Shown one piece after another: positions 8,261 through 17,187 of a DNA stretch of 64,000 bases. The notes under the pieces are model-generated. The model searched no databases. It was not told where the DNA came from and saw only the letters and a program-made list of their open reading frames with translations. Numbering within the stretch: the stretch's first letter is position 1; each line of letters begins with the position of its first letter. A program made the translations under genes and the position numbers. Where the stretch lies: the NCBI GenBank assembly GCA_965224065.1, contig CBDCYF010000005.1, positions 1,426,001-1,490,000 on the forward strand, in the 5' to 3' direction. Source of the DNA: JAOTZA01 sp965224065. Its GTDB lineage: Bacteria > Acidobacteriota > Thermoanaerobaculia > Multivoradales > JAHEKO01.

Positions 8261-11200
8261 TCAGCCGCGGGCCAGTGCGGCCCGAGCAGCCGTCAGGTCG
8301 GGGGCCTCGCCGGCATCCTTCAAGGCTTCGGCGACACGACGGAGCCCCTCCGCGGCCGATGCGCGAGAATCCGCATTGGCCACCCGGTGCCAGCTCAATG
8401 CGGCCCGCAGCTCGAGGGCCAGGGCGCCCTGCCGCCGGGCGACATCGATGGCGCTCAAGAAGGACTCTTTGCCCCGTGCGGACAGTCCTCCGTCGGCGAG
8501 AACGGCGAGCTCTCCTTGCAGCCGGTGGAGCTCCGCCAGGTAATGATTTTCGCTTGTCTCCTCGGCGGCGGCCAGTGCTTCCTCGACGACCGCCAGCCCG
8601 GCATCGCCATGGCCGCCGAGCAAATGGGCGTGGGCGAGATAGGAGAGGTGGAGGGGACGGGCGATCTCGGCCCCGGTGGCTCGGAAGGCCTCGAGACCGG
8701 CCTCCATGCGGTCGATGCCGCTGTCCATCTCACCGGCCAGACAATCGAGCCATGCGCTTCGGAACCCGGCCATCGCGGCCCACATCGAAAATCCGTATCG
8801 CGCCGAGATCTCCAGTTGTTCTTCGACGAGATCCCGTGCTTGCCGCCATTCCTGGAAGTAGAGCCTCAACGAGCAGGCGTGATCCAGGGCCATGGCCAGG
8901 CTATGGGGGTGCTTGACCGCCCGCGCCAGCTCCAGCGCTTGTTCGAGGTGGCGCCTCGCGGCGGCGAACGCCCCCAACCACCACTGGCTCCACGCGGCGT
9001 AGAGATGGCACAAGATGCCGGGATCCTGGCCAAACTCGACCGCGTGCGCCGCGTGCGCTTCGGACCGGTAGATCTCCAGACCCTGAATCGCGTTGCGCCG
9101 GCTCTGTTCGGCGTCGCCGAGCCAGAAACACGCGGTGGCCAGTGCCAGGCGAGCTTCCAGGAGAAGCGACGCATCGTCCAGCCGACGAGCCATCTCGACC
9201 AGTTCTTCGCCAATGGCGCGGGCCTTGGCGTGCTGCGCCCGCACCAGGTAGAACGGCAGCGTGTTTCGTAGACCGACAAAGATCTCGCGCGAATCCCCCA
9301 GCCGTTTCGACCGCTCGCCGACCGAGTCGTGAAGCCGCTCGACCCCGGCGGCGGCGTAGCCGTGCACGGCCGTCAGGGCCGTCGCCAGCGTTCCTTCGAG
9401 GTCAAGCAGAAGCGGCTCGGAATCGGTCGAATCGAGCGATGCAAGCGCTCCGACGCCCCGCCGCAGGAAGGCGATGCTCTCCTGGTTTTCGGACCTCGCC
9501 AGGGCTCCCTTGCCGGCCTTCAGCCACCACTCGGCCGCCTGCCCGCCCAACCCCGCCTCGGCAAAGTGATGGGCCACCTCGCCCGGACCCGCGGTGATCA
9601 TCGGACCGCCGGCGGCGAGGATCTCGGCGACGGCCCGATGCCGTTCGCGGCGCTCCGCCCGCAGCAGCGATCGATAGGCCGCCTCTTGGATCAAAGCGTG
9701 GCGGAACCGATATCGGACGTCCGATCGCGTTTCGGTCTCCAAGATCCCGGCGTGGACGAGAGCGGCGAGGTGGCGCTCGAAGTCATCCGCTTCCTCGGCC
9801 GCTTCGTCCTGGGCCATCCGCCGCAGCGAGGCGAGGAGAAACGTCCGGCCCAGAACCGCCGCCCATTGGGCCAGCCCCTTGGCGGCGCCGAGCCGGTCCA
9901 GCCGCGCGGTCAGCAGATCCCGCAGACTGCCCGGAATCTCCAACGCGGGCCAATCGTCGGGTTCCGCCGGCCTCTCAGCGGTCGCCTCCAGAACGCCACG
10001 AGTCAGCTCCTCGAGGTAGAGGGGCACGCCGTCGGTCTGCTCCCAGAGCCGTTCGAGCCAGGATTCGGAGACCGCGCCGCCGGCAACTCCCCGGATCAAC
10101 TGCTCCGCGTGCCGTTCTTCGAGACCGCTCAGCCGTAGGCGCTCGCTTGCGCCGCCACCGACGGATTCGTGGGTCCCCAGGCGGCCGGTCATGAGCACGA
10201 ACAACGGGTACCCGTCCACTTCGCGGAACAGATCTCCGAGCCATTCGAGGGTCGACGGGTCACTCCAATGCAGATCCTCAAAGATCAACATCGCCGGCAG
10301 ATTTCGAGCGCGCGAAAAGACCCACCGCCGCAGGGCCGCGTGCGTTTTACGCCGGAGCAACTCGGGCGAGATCCCCTCCAAGCTTCCGTCCTCGACCGGC
10401 AGACGCAGAAAGGCCGCCAGAATCGGCACGGCGTTCTCCTCCGGATCGGTCCGCGCCAGCGCCGACCGCAGAGCCTCGAGTTGGGTCTCTTCGGGGGCTG
10501 TGGGATCCAGATCGAGGGTTGCGCGCAGCAGTTGGTGAACCGGAAAGAGCGCGCTCTCGGCGCGCAAGGGCGAACAGCCCGCCGCCAAGACCTCCGCGTC
10601 CGCGCCGACGCTCGAAGCAAAGTGGCTGACGAGACGTGACTTTCCGACCCCCGCTTCGCCCTCGATCAGCAAAGAGCAGCCGGAGCCGCTTTTTGCCGCC
10701 TCCCACCGCGAGGCGAGCGCAGCGATCTCACTCTCCCGATTGACCATCGGGCTGGGGGAGAACGGGCGCACTCCGGAGGGGATCTCTTGCTCGCGATCGC
10801 CGGCCAAGACCTCATAGATACGCACGAGCTCGGACAGCCCCTTGAGCTCATGAGCCCCCAGGTCCTTCAGGACCGGGTTGGTGTGCAGGAGCCGGCGCGT
10901 ATCCTCGCTCACCAGGATGGCGCCCGGCTCCGCCTTCTGCTGCAGCCGAGCGGCGACGTTGGGTGTGCTGCCGAGCGCCAGATTGCGTCGTTCCTTTACG
11001 TCGCTACGGGGATCGATCACCACCGGGCCGGTATGAATGCCGATCCGGACTCTCAAAGGCTCGCGGGCGGCCTCCGGACCGCCGGCCCCCGCTTGCCCGG
11101 ACCGCTCCAGCCCTCGAATCACGGCAACGGCGGCGGCGACCGCTAGATCGGGGCTGTTTTCGTGCGACACGGGGTAACCGAAATAGACCAGGATTCCGTC

Positions 11201-11455
11201 GCCCAGCAATTGCGCGACGTGCCCGCCGTGACCGACGACCGTCTCTGTAACGGTCTTCTGGAAAGAGGTCAGCAGGTGGCTGTATTCCTCGGGATCGAGC
11301 GCCTCAGCCAGGGCCGACGACCCCACCAGATCGCAGAAAAGCACCGTGAGCTGGCGGCGCTCGGCCACCTGGCGCCGTCGTTCCAGCCGCGCACCGCAAT
11401 GGCCACAGAAGCTCATCTCGGCGGCGCTTTTGGCGCCGCAGCTCGCGCAGATCAT
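8261..11455 (-). CDS. Class III nucleotide cyclase / AAA ATPase / TPR signalling protein
   Basis: A 1064-residue protein. It starts with a zinc ribbon (C3, C6, C17, C20). A class III adenylate/guanylate cyclase catalytic domain follows (about 30-190), with the metal aspartates in FCDLVGSS (D42) and LGDGILVYFG (D86), and the LGSTPNVAARLQ segment. A P-loop ATPase of the AAA_16 type comes next, with Walker A GEAGVGKS (about 266-273) and IFEDLHWSD as Walker B. The C-terminal half is a long helical, TPR-like region. The start is ATG 11455 (MICASCG), placing the zinc ribbon at the N-terminus. It diverges from the cyclic-nucleotide-binding diguanylate cyclase gene across only 52 bp. Such proteins are large signal-responsive cyclases; the stimulus is unknown. 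Confidence 0.85.
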   Translation of the reverse strand: MICASCGAKSAAEMSFCGHCGARLERRRQVAERRQLTVLFCDLVGSSALAEALDPEEYSHLLTSFQKTVTETVVGHGGHVAQLLGDGILVYFGYPVSHENSPDLAVAAAVAVIRGLERSGQAGAGGPEAAREPLRVRIGIHTGPVVIDPRSDVKERRNLALGSTPNVAARLQQKAEPGAILVSEDTRRLLHTNPVLKDLGAHELKGLSELVRIYEVLAGDREQEIPSGVRPFSPSPMVNRESEIAALASRWEAAKSGSGCSLLIEGEAGVGKSRLVSHFASSVGADAEVLAAGCSPLRAESALFPVHQLLRATLDLDPTAPEETQLEALRSALARTDPEENAVPILAAFLRLPVEDGSLEGISPELLRRKTHAALRRWVFSRARNLPAMLIFEDLHWSDPSTLEWLGDLFREVDGYPLFVLMTGRLGTHESVGGGASERLRLSGLEERHAEQLIRGVAGGAVSESWLERLWEQTDGVPLYLEELTRGVLEATAERPAEPDDWPALEIPGSLRDLLTARLDRLGAAKGLAQWAAVLGRTFLLASLRRMAQDEAAEEADDFERHLAALVHAGILETETRSDVRYRFRHALIQEAAYRSLLRAERRERHRAVAEILAAGGPMITAGPGEVAHHFAEAGLGGQAAEWWLKAGKGALARSENQESIAFLRRGVGALASLDSTDSEPLLLDLEGTLATALTAVHGYAAAGVERLHDSVGERSKRLGDSREIFVGLRNTLPFYLVRAQHAKARAIGEELVEMARRLDDASLLLEARLALATACFWLGDAEQSRRNAIQGLEIYRSEAHAAHAVEFGQDPGILCHLYAAWSQWWLGAFAAARRHLEQALELARAVKHPHSLAMALDHACSLRLYFQEWRQARDLVEEQLEISARYGFSMWAAMAGFRSAWLDCLAGEMDSGIDRMEAGLEAFRATGAEIARPLHLSYLAHAHLLGGHGDAGLAVVEEALAAAEETSENHYLAELHRLQGELAVLADGGLSARGKESFLSAIDVARRQGALALELRAALSWHRVANADSRASAAEGLRRVAEALKDAGEAPDLTAARAALARG

Positions 11456-11507
11456 TGCCGGCAATTGTACCGGCAGGGAGTTAGACTTACCGCTCCCACT
11501 CTGGGTC

Positions 11508-12503
11508 ATGGCCGATCGAGATCACAATCGACGCTTCGCCGACTTTCTGCGCCGAAACGCGTCTCTTGGCAGGTCGGTCGAGCTCGCTCGCGGCGAGCAG
11601 CTTTTCAATGCCGGAGACTCGGCGCACTCGATGTATTTTGTCGACGCGGGCTCGGTCGACCTGGTCTTCGATCACGGCAAGAAAACCATCCCCACCGGTG
11701 GCTTTTTTGGGGAGTTGGCGCTCCTTCTGCGCTCCCATCGACGAACCGGTTCCGCCTTGGCGCTGGAGCCCTGCCGGCTCACCGAGTTCGACCGCGATGC
11801 CTTCGAGGAGCTGCTCGACACCGAGCCCCGGCTTTTGATCGAAGTCTTGCGCCACGGGTGCATTCGTCTGCTCGAATCGGAGCGTAGCCTGGTGGGCGAC
11901 CTCCGTCACCAGAACCGCGTGCTGCACGAGACCTTGGGACGCTTGCGGAACACCGAGAAGGAACTGGACGACGCCGAGGTCGCGGCCCACACGGATGTTC
12001 TGACAGGCCTCTTCAATCGACGGTTTCTCGAAGATCAGATCGAGCCGATTCTGACCCGGGCCGAGGGGGCCGGTGACCGGCCGACACTGTTGCTGCTCGA
12101 TCTCGACGAGTTCAAACAGATCAACGACACCCATGGCCATTCCGTTGGCGACCGGGTGCTGCGGGAGATGTCCGGGCGGCTCAAGGAGTGCCTGCGCCAG
12201 ACCGACATGCCCTATCGGATCGGCGGAGACGAGTTTGCCGTGCTGTTGCTGGGAATCGAGCCGGAGCTGGCGGTGGAGCGGGCCAAGCAACTGCTGCGCG
12301 CGCTCAACGGGTTCGAGTTGGAGACCGACGACGCCAAGTTCCCTGTCGGCGTGAGCATCGGCGGAACGCACTACCGGTCGGGCGAGACATGGCCCGAGTT
12401 CTTCGACCGGGCCGACCGCAACCTCTATCTCATCAAGCAGCAGGGCCGGGGTGGGCTGGCCTGGGAGGGACGGCGGGTCAGGACACGGCGCGCGGAAGAC
12501 TGA
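11508..12503 (+). CDS. Cyclic-nucleotide-binding domain fused to diguanylate cyclase
   Basis: A 331-residue protein. Residues 10-120 are a CRP-like cyclic-nucleotide-binding domain with the phosphate-binding cassette FGELALLLRSHRRTGSA, close to the consensus FGE..AL...RxA(T/S) but with a Gly in place of the usual Ala. A helical linker follows (HQNRVLHETLGRLRNTEKELDD). Residues 160-320 form a GGDEF domain with intact GGDEF (239-243) and the product-inhibition I-site RQTD at 230-233, correctly spaced five residues before GGDEF. It should make c-di-GMP, perhaps under control of cAMP or cGMP. The start is ATG 11508. The divergent neighbour is a nucleotide cyclase, a plausible source of the ligand. 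Confidence 0.88.
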   Translation: MADRDHNRRFADFLRRNASLGRSVELARGEQLFNAGDSAHSMYFVDAGSVDLVFDHGKKTIPTGGFFGELALLLRSHRRTGSALALEPCRLTEFDRDAFEELLDTEPRLLIEVLRHGCIRLLESERSLVGDLRHQNRVLHETLGRLRNTEKELDDAEVAAHTDVLTGLFNRRFLEDQIEPILTRAEGAGDRPTLLLLDLDEFKQINDTHGHSVGDRVLREMSGRLKECLRQTDMPYRIGGDEFAVLLLGIEPELAVERAKQLLRALNGFELETDDAKFPVGVSIGGTHYRSGETWPEFFDRADRNLYLIKQQGRGGLAWEGRRVRTRRAED

Positions 12504-12530
12504 GCGTGGGCGCCGCCGCGACGATTGGTG

Positions 12531-13943
12531 TCACGATCCACCAGCCGTTTCGCGCTCGCGAAACCACTCGGCGAGGGATCGAAGAAGCGATCCCATCCAG
12601 GGCTTCATGGCATCGACTTCCTCCAGAAGCTCTTCGCCCGAGATGTACTCCAGAACGCTATCTTCGAGGGCGACGACGCTCGCCGTGCGCGGAGAAGTGG
12701 CGAGAATCGCCGTCTCACCAAAACACTCCCCCGCTTCCAGGACCCGGATACGCTCTTGCGAGCCGTCGGTCTGCTTCCGGACCTCGCAGCTCCCGGAAAC
12801 GATGAAATAGGCACGATCGCCGGTGTCGCCCTCGCGCACGATGTGCTCCCCGCTCTTGAATCGCACCCTGGGCAGAGTGCCTCCTCGCACAAAGGCCACC
12901 AGATCACTCTTTAGCTCGGTGATTTTCTGGTAGCGATCCTCTGGGTTCCTCGCCATGGCCCGGCCTACGATCCGGACGAGCTCGCGCGGCAGGGCACTGG
13001 CGCTCGCCGACTCCCGCAGGGGAGGGAACTCGGCCTTCCGCGCGAATTCGAGCGCTTCCTTGACCGTGCAATCCCGATACGGGGGCTCACGGGCCAGGAC
13101 GTAGTAGAGCAACGCCCCGAGCGCGAAGACATCAGTGCGCTCGTCCAGGCTCTTGCCGACCGCCTGCTCCGGGGACAGATAGGCCAGCGTTCCGATCACG
13201 TTGGACGCGTCCTGCTCGAAAGAAGTCGAGACGGGCTCGTCACGCCGTTCGGGAGCCCGGCTTTGCGTGCTCGAGACGGCAGCTCCCCAGTCCACCAGAT
13301 AGACCTGGCCGAACCGGTCCACCATCACGTTCTCGGGCTTGACGTCGCCATGCACCACCCCCTTCTGGTGCGCAAAGGCCAGGGCGTCGCAGATCTTGAG
13401 CCCGATCTCCAGAAGGTCGAACAGCGTGGCTCGGGCGGGCGGTCCGGCGGGAAGCTCGCGGACGACGTCCGCGAGCGTGCGGCCGGTCAACAGCTTCATG
13501 GTGAAGAACAACCGGCCGTCTTCGTTGCGGCCGAAATCGTAGACGGGCACGATGTTGGGGTGATCCAACTGCCCGGTGATCTGGGCTTCGTTGACAAAAG
13601 CCTGGACCGCGGCAAGCTGCGTTTCCCGGTTCGACAAGAGGACCTTGCGCGCCGCTTTTCTCCGCACGGCGCGGTCAAAGACACTCTCGACGGTCGCCAT
13701 CCCCCCCTCGCCGATTGGAGCTGCGTCCGTGAGGCGCTTGTCGCTCGGTGGCAATACGCGGCGCAGAGCTCGCTCGACCCGCCGCTCTTCGAGGCGGAAC
13801 GGCTTACCCCTGAGGATCTTCCCAAGCCAGACGCGCAGGGCTCCCGGCGGGCGATCGGTTTCGTCGCCGGCTGACAGGGGTTCCGTCTCCGCCAGCCCTC
13901 CCGATTCGGAGAGGGATTTCTCCCTCCCGCTTTGCGGGTTCAT
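12531..13943 (-). CDS. Serine/threonine protein kinase with C-terminal cyclic-nucleotide-binding domain
   Basis: A 470-residue protein. The kinase domain spans about 72-350: Gly-rich loop GEGGMATV (78-85), ATP lysine K100 in AARKVL, catalytic loop HGDVKPEN (198-205) and metal loop DWG (218-220). It is a non-RD kinase (Gly before the catalytic Asp) with DWG in place of DFG. Residues about 355-465 form a CRP-like cyclic-nucleotide-binding domain (KSGEHIVREGDTGDRAYFIV) with a standard cassette FGETAILATSPRTASV. There is no membrane segment. This domain order resembles a bacterial analogue of cyclic-nucleotide-gated kinases. The gene begins nine bases after the SSS symporter gene and is probably the last gene of that operon. 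It converges on the diguanylate cyclase gene with a 27-bp gap. Confidence 0.87.
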   Translation of the reverse strand: MNPQSGREKSLSESGGLAETEPLSAGDETDRPPGALRVWLGKILRGKPFRLEERRVERALRRVLPPSDKRLTDAAPIGEGGMATVESVFDRAVRRKAARKVLLSNRETQLAAVQAFVNEAQITGQLDHPNIVPVYDFGRNEDGRLFFTMKLLTGRTLADVVRELPAGPPARATLFDLLEIGLKICDALAFAHQKGVVHGDVKPENVMVDRFGQVYLVDWGAAVSSTQSRAPERRDEPVSTSFEQDASNVIGTLAYLSPEQAVGKSLDERTDVFALGALLYYVLAREPPYRDCTVKEALEFARKAEFPPLRESASASALPRELVRIVGRAMARNPEDRYQKITELKSDLVAFVRGGTLPRVRFKSGEHIVREGDTGDRAYFIVSGSCEVRKQTDGSQERIRVLEAGECFGETAILATSPRTASVVALEDSVLEYISGEELLEEVDAMKPWMGSLLRSLAEWFRERETAGGS

Positions 13944-13952
13944 TTTGGCAGC

Positions 13953-15431
13953 CTACCACCGGCCGATTCGTCGACCGGCGAGGCTCATCGCAAAAAGCAC
14001 GGTAAACGACGCCGCGAGCGCCACGGCCGACGGCAGCACGCTCTCCGGCAGCGGTGGGCGCGGCCAGCCGGCGAGAAAGTCGGCCCGGGTCAGCAGCTCC
14101 AGCGCGACGCACAACACCAATCCGGTGGCGATCGAGGCCACGGCCGCCCTCGCCGTGACGCCCTCCCAGTTGAGACCGATCGCGATCGCCGGCGCCAGCG
14201 CGGCACCGAATACGCCAAAGGCAAAGGTCCCCAGGAGCGCGATCAGGTCCCCGTAGATATAGGAGAAAACCGCCGCCGAGGCGGCGACGGCCAGGACCGC
14301 CAAGCGACCCCACAGAAGACCCTCGCTCGGCCGGTGGCCAAGGGCCTTGGGAAGGTCCCTCACCAGCGCCGCGGAACCGATGTTCACAAAGGAGTCGGCG
14401 GTGGACATGATCGCGGCCAGGACGGCGGCCAGAACCAAGCCCCCCGCCGCGTCAGGCACAAACCCCGAGAGAAACACCGCGGCCGCTTGATCGGGCTTGT
14501 CGAGCGCGGGCAGCTCTCCGCTCGCCACCAGGGCCGGCACCGCCAGGCCGATCCCCAGCCACACCAGAACACAGACCCCCTGGCTCAATCCGATGACCGC
14601 CGGCATCCATCGCAGCTTTCTCGGATCGTCGAGCATGTAGAACTTATGAAGCATCTGGGGTTGGCCGAGGGTCCCGACCGAGAACACAAAAAAGAAACCC
14701 ATGGCGGTAAAGACCGGGATGCTTCCCAACGGGTCGAGAAAGCCTGCGCCGAAACCATCGGAGCCGGCGATCGTTTCGGCCATCCTGCCGAGACCGCCGC
14801 CCGCCCGGTGGGCAAAGAGGAAGACCGCACCGGCAGCAAAGAGCATTAGCACGCCCTGAAACAGGTCGGTGTAGACCCCGGCGATCATGCCGCCTGCCAT
14901 CGAATAGGCCACGATCACCGCCACACCCACGACCATCGCCAACACCAGACCACCGCCGCCAAAGCCAAAAACCGACTCCAGCACCACGCCCAGCGCCTGG
15001 AGCTGCACCCCCAGATAGGCCACCGTACCGAGCAGCACCGCCAGCGCCGCCAGACCCGACGCCAGCCGGCTGCGGTATCTCGCCAGGATCGCGTCGGGGA
15101 CCGTGTAGACGTCACGGCCGGCGGCGAGCCGGCGAAGCGGCCGGGCGACGACCCAGCACAACAGACCCGAGGTAAAGCCGACGGGCACAAAGACAAAGAA
15201 CGACGCCGCGCCCAACCGGTAGGTCAGACCGGGCCCCCCGACAAACACAAACCCGCTGAACGCGGCCGACATCATGGTCAAACCGGTCACCAGGAGCCCC
15301 ACCGACTGACCGGCGATAAAGAAGTCGCGAGTGTCGCGAGTGCGTCGCGCCGCCCAAAAGCCGATGCCGAGGAGGACCAGTAAATAGGTAGCGCAGGTCC
15401 AGAGGACCGCTGGTTGGGGGACGACGGGCAT
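13953..15431 (-). CDS. Sodium:solute symporter (SSS family)
   Basis: A 492-residue polytopic membrane protein with about 13 hydrophobic helices, within the usual SSS length. The N-terminal part carries TRDTRDFFIAGQSVGLL, followed by LTMMSAAFSGFVFVGGPGLTYRLG, a variant of the family pattern seen in proline/pantothenate-type carriers. ILARYRSRLASGL and the SIPVFTAMGFFFVFSVGTLGQPQ region also match. It should import an organic solute with Na+; the substrate cannot be told from sequence. It follows a small four-helix membrane protein gene by three bases and precedes the kinase gene by nine, so all three are likely co-transcribed. Confidence 0.85.
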   Translation of the reverse strand: MPVVPQPAVLWTCATYLLVLLGIGFWAARRTRDTRDFFIAGQSVGLLVTGLTMMSAAFSGFVFVGGPGLTYRLGAASFFVFVPVGFTSGLLCWVVARPLRRLAAGRDVYTVPDAILARYRSRLASGLAALAVLLGTVAYLGVQLQALGVVLESVFGFGGGGLVLAMVVGVAVIVAYSMAGGMIAGVYTDLFQGVLMLFAAGAVFLFAHRAGGGLGRMAETIAGSDGFGAGFLDPLGSIPVFTAMGFFFVFSVGTLGQPQMLHKFYMLDDPRKLRWMPAVIGLSQGVCVLVWLGIGLAVPALVASGELPALDKPDQAAAVFLSGFVPDAAGGLVLAAVLAAIMSTADSFVNIGSAALVRDLPKALGHRPSEGLLWGRLAVLAVAASAAVFSYIYGDLIALLGTFAFGVFGAALAPAIAIGLNWEGVTARAAVASIATGLVLCVALELLTRADFLAGWPRPPLPESVLPSAVALAASFTVLFAMSLAGRRIGRW

Positions 15432-15434
15432 CGC

Positions 15435-15842
15435 CTATGAGTCGTGCCCCTCGGACTCGGTCCGTTGCCGCCGGGGGGCCTTGGGCTGCCGGGGCTCCTT
15501 GAAGGTCAAGGCATGACCCAGCGCCACGATGACCAGCGGCACCGCCAGCAAACCGACAAGCTGCAGGACGAGGGCGGCCGGAAGACCGGCGAGCCAGGGG
15601 CCCTCGACCATTCGACCGCGGAGAGCCAACATGCCCAGGAAACTCGCGAGCAGAGCCACGGCGAGGGCCGACAGCGGCCACCGCCAGCGGCGGTCGGACG
15701 TCGGCGCGGTCCTGGACACCGCGAGGGCCATCAGTGCAACCGGGAAGAGAACCGCCAGCACCGCAAAGACGACCTCGCCGGGACCGCCGGCGAGCAGGCA
15801 AACCAGAAGAAGCGCCGAGGCGGCGGCGAGCAGCCCGATCAA
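15435..15842 (-). CDS. Small four-helix membrane protein, possible symporter subunit
   Basis: A 135-residue protein with hydrophobic segments at about 1-18, 24-42, 55-74 and 86-112, ending in a basic tail (KEPRQPKAPRRQR). Small membrane partners encoded just before SSS-family carriers are known (for example YhdT before PanF). The position here, three bases ahead of the symporter gene, suggests a similar role, but sequence similarity is not evident to me. It could also be an unrelated hypothetical membrane protein. Confidence 0.6.
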   Translation of the reverse strand: MIGLLAAASALLLVCLLAGGPGEVVFAVLAVLFPVALMALAVSRTAPTSDRRWRWPLSALAVALLASFLGMLALRGRMVEGPWLAGLPAALVLQLVGLLAVPLVIVALGHALTFKEPRQPKAPRRQRTESEGHDS

Positions 15843-15854
15843 CCCGGCTCTCCG

Positions 15855-17165
15855 CTACGCGGGCTCGCGGTCGGCGGCGGGCTCGGTGCGCCACCGGTAG
15901 AACAGCGCACCCACCGCCAGCGCAACCGCCGCAGCAACCAGGTTGCGCCGAGTGGCGCTGGCCGCGAGCACCAGGGTCACCGCGGCCGCCGCGGCCGGGA
16001 TGAGATACCCGCCGGGCAGCTTCCAACCCTCGCCGGCGCTTGCGAACCGCTTGCGCAGGACCGGGATCGCCGCGATCGTCCCGAGGTAGGTGGCCAGCCG
16101 GGCCACCACCGACAGCGCCGCCAGCCCGACAAAGGTGCCGGTCAGCGCCAGCGGCAACGCGATCGCCACCTGCAGCGCGATCGCCGCCACCGGAGTTCGC
16201 CACTTAGGGTGGAGCCGCGCCAGAAAACGCGGGCCATAGCCGTCCGAAGCCAGAGCATAGAGGTAACGGGGCCCAATCAAGATAGTGTTGGAATTGGTGC
16301 CTAGGATCGAGAAAACGGCGCCGAGGGTCAGTAGCAACCCTCCCCCGCTGCCCATGAACTGGCGCGCCGCGTCGGCCAGCGGGGTCTCGGAGGCGCCGGC
16401 GTTGTCGAGGGTCGCCAGCGCCACCCACTGAATCGCCGCATAGATCGCCGTGATGATGGCGATGTGGACGAGGAGCGCAAACGGCAGATCCCGTTTGGGG
16501 CGCTTGTACTCGCCCGCCGGCGCGGTGGTGTTCTCGAACCCGGCATAAGCGTAGAGCAGCAGCAGCGCCGCCTCGCCCAGCCGCCCGGAGCCCGCCGGCT
16601 GGGCGGCCACCCGCGCCGACTCGGCAAACCAGATTCCCACCCCGAGAAAGATCGCGAGTGGAATGGCCTTGCTCACCACCAGCGCCACCGCGGTGCGCAC
16701 ACCGCTCTGGACGCCGATCATGTTGAGGATCGTCAATATCAGTACCGGCCCGACCACCGCTACGACACGGGCCGCTCCCCCACCGGCCTCCGGCCAGAGA
16801 TACGAGACCGCCTGGGCAAAACCCGCCGACAGCGAAGCAACCGAGGCCACCCTGGCCAGCCAGGTCATCCACCCGACTTCAAACCCGATGAAGTCCCCAA
16901 AGGCCTCGCGAGCATAGAGATAAGCGCCGCCGACGCGGTCGAAGTAGCTCGAAGCCTCGGCGAAACAGAGAACGATCAGACACACCGCGCCGCCCGCGAC
17001 CAACACCGCCCACACACTTGCCGGTCCCAGGAGCGCGGCGGCCGCTGCCGGCAGCAGATAGATGCCGCTGCCGATGACGTCGTTGAGCGCCAGGGCCACG
17101 ATCTGCCAGCGGGTAACGACTCGGCGGAGACCGCTATCCGTCGCTGGGTGCTCGATCGGCGTCAC
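15855..17165 (-). CDS. APC-family amino acid permease
   Basis: A 436-residue membrane protein of the amino acid-polyamine-organocation superfamily, with about 12 helices. The first helix has the substrate-site motif ALNDVIGSGIYLLP (GSG), and the protein contains AEASSYFDRVGGAYLYAREAFG and YAYAGFENTTAPAGEYKRPKRDLP, all typical of APC permeases. The start is uncertain: GTG at 17165 (VTPIEHPATDSG) avoids overlap with the upstream gene, while an ATG at 17219 would overlap its end by 32 bases. The C-terminus ends EPAADREPA. It lies 22 bp after the molybdopterin oxidoreductase gene in the same probable operon. Confidence 0.85.
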   Translation of the reverse strand: MTPIEHPATDSGLRRVVTRWQIVALALNDVIGSGIYLLPAAAAALLGPASVWAVLVAGGAVCLIVLCFAEASSYFDRVGGAYLYAREAFGDFIGFEVGWMTWLARVASVASLSAGFAQAVSYLWPEAGGGAARVVAVVGPVLILTILNMIGVQSGVRTAVALVVSKAIPLAIFLGVGIWFAESARVAAQPAGSGRLGEAALLLLYAYAGFENTTAPAGEYKRPKRDLPFALLVHIAIITAIYAAIQWVALATLDNAGASETPLADAARQFMGSGGGLLLTLGAVFSILGTNSNTILIGPRYLYALASDGYGPRFLARLHPKWRTPVAAIALQVAIALPLALTGTFVGLAALSVVARLATYLGTIAAIPVLRKRFASAGEGWKLPGGYLIPAAAAAVTLVLAASATRRNLVAAAVALAVGALFYRWRTEPAADREPA

Positions 17166-17187
17166 GCGGCTCGGTCCCTTCCGGTCT

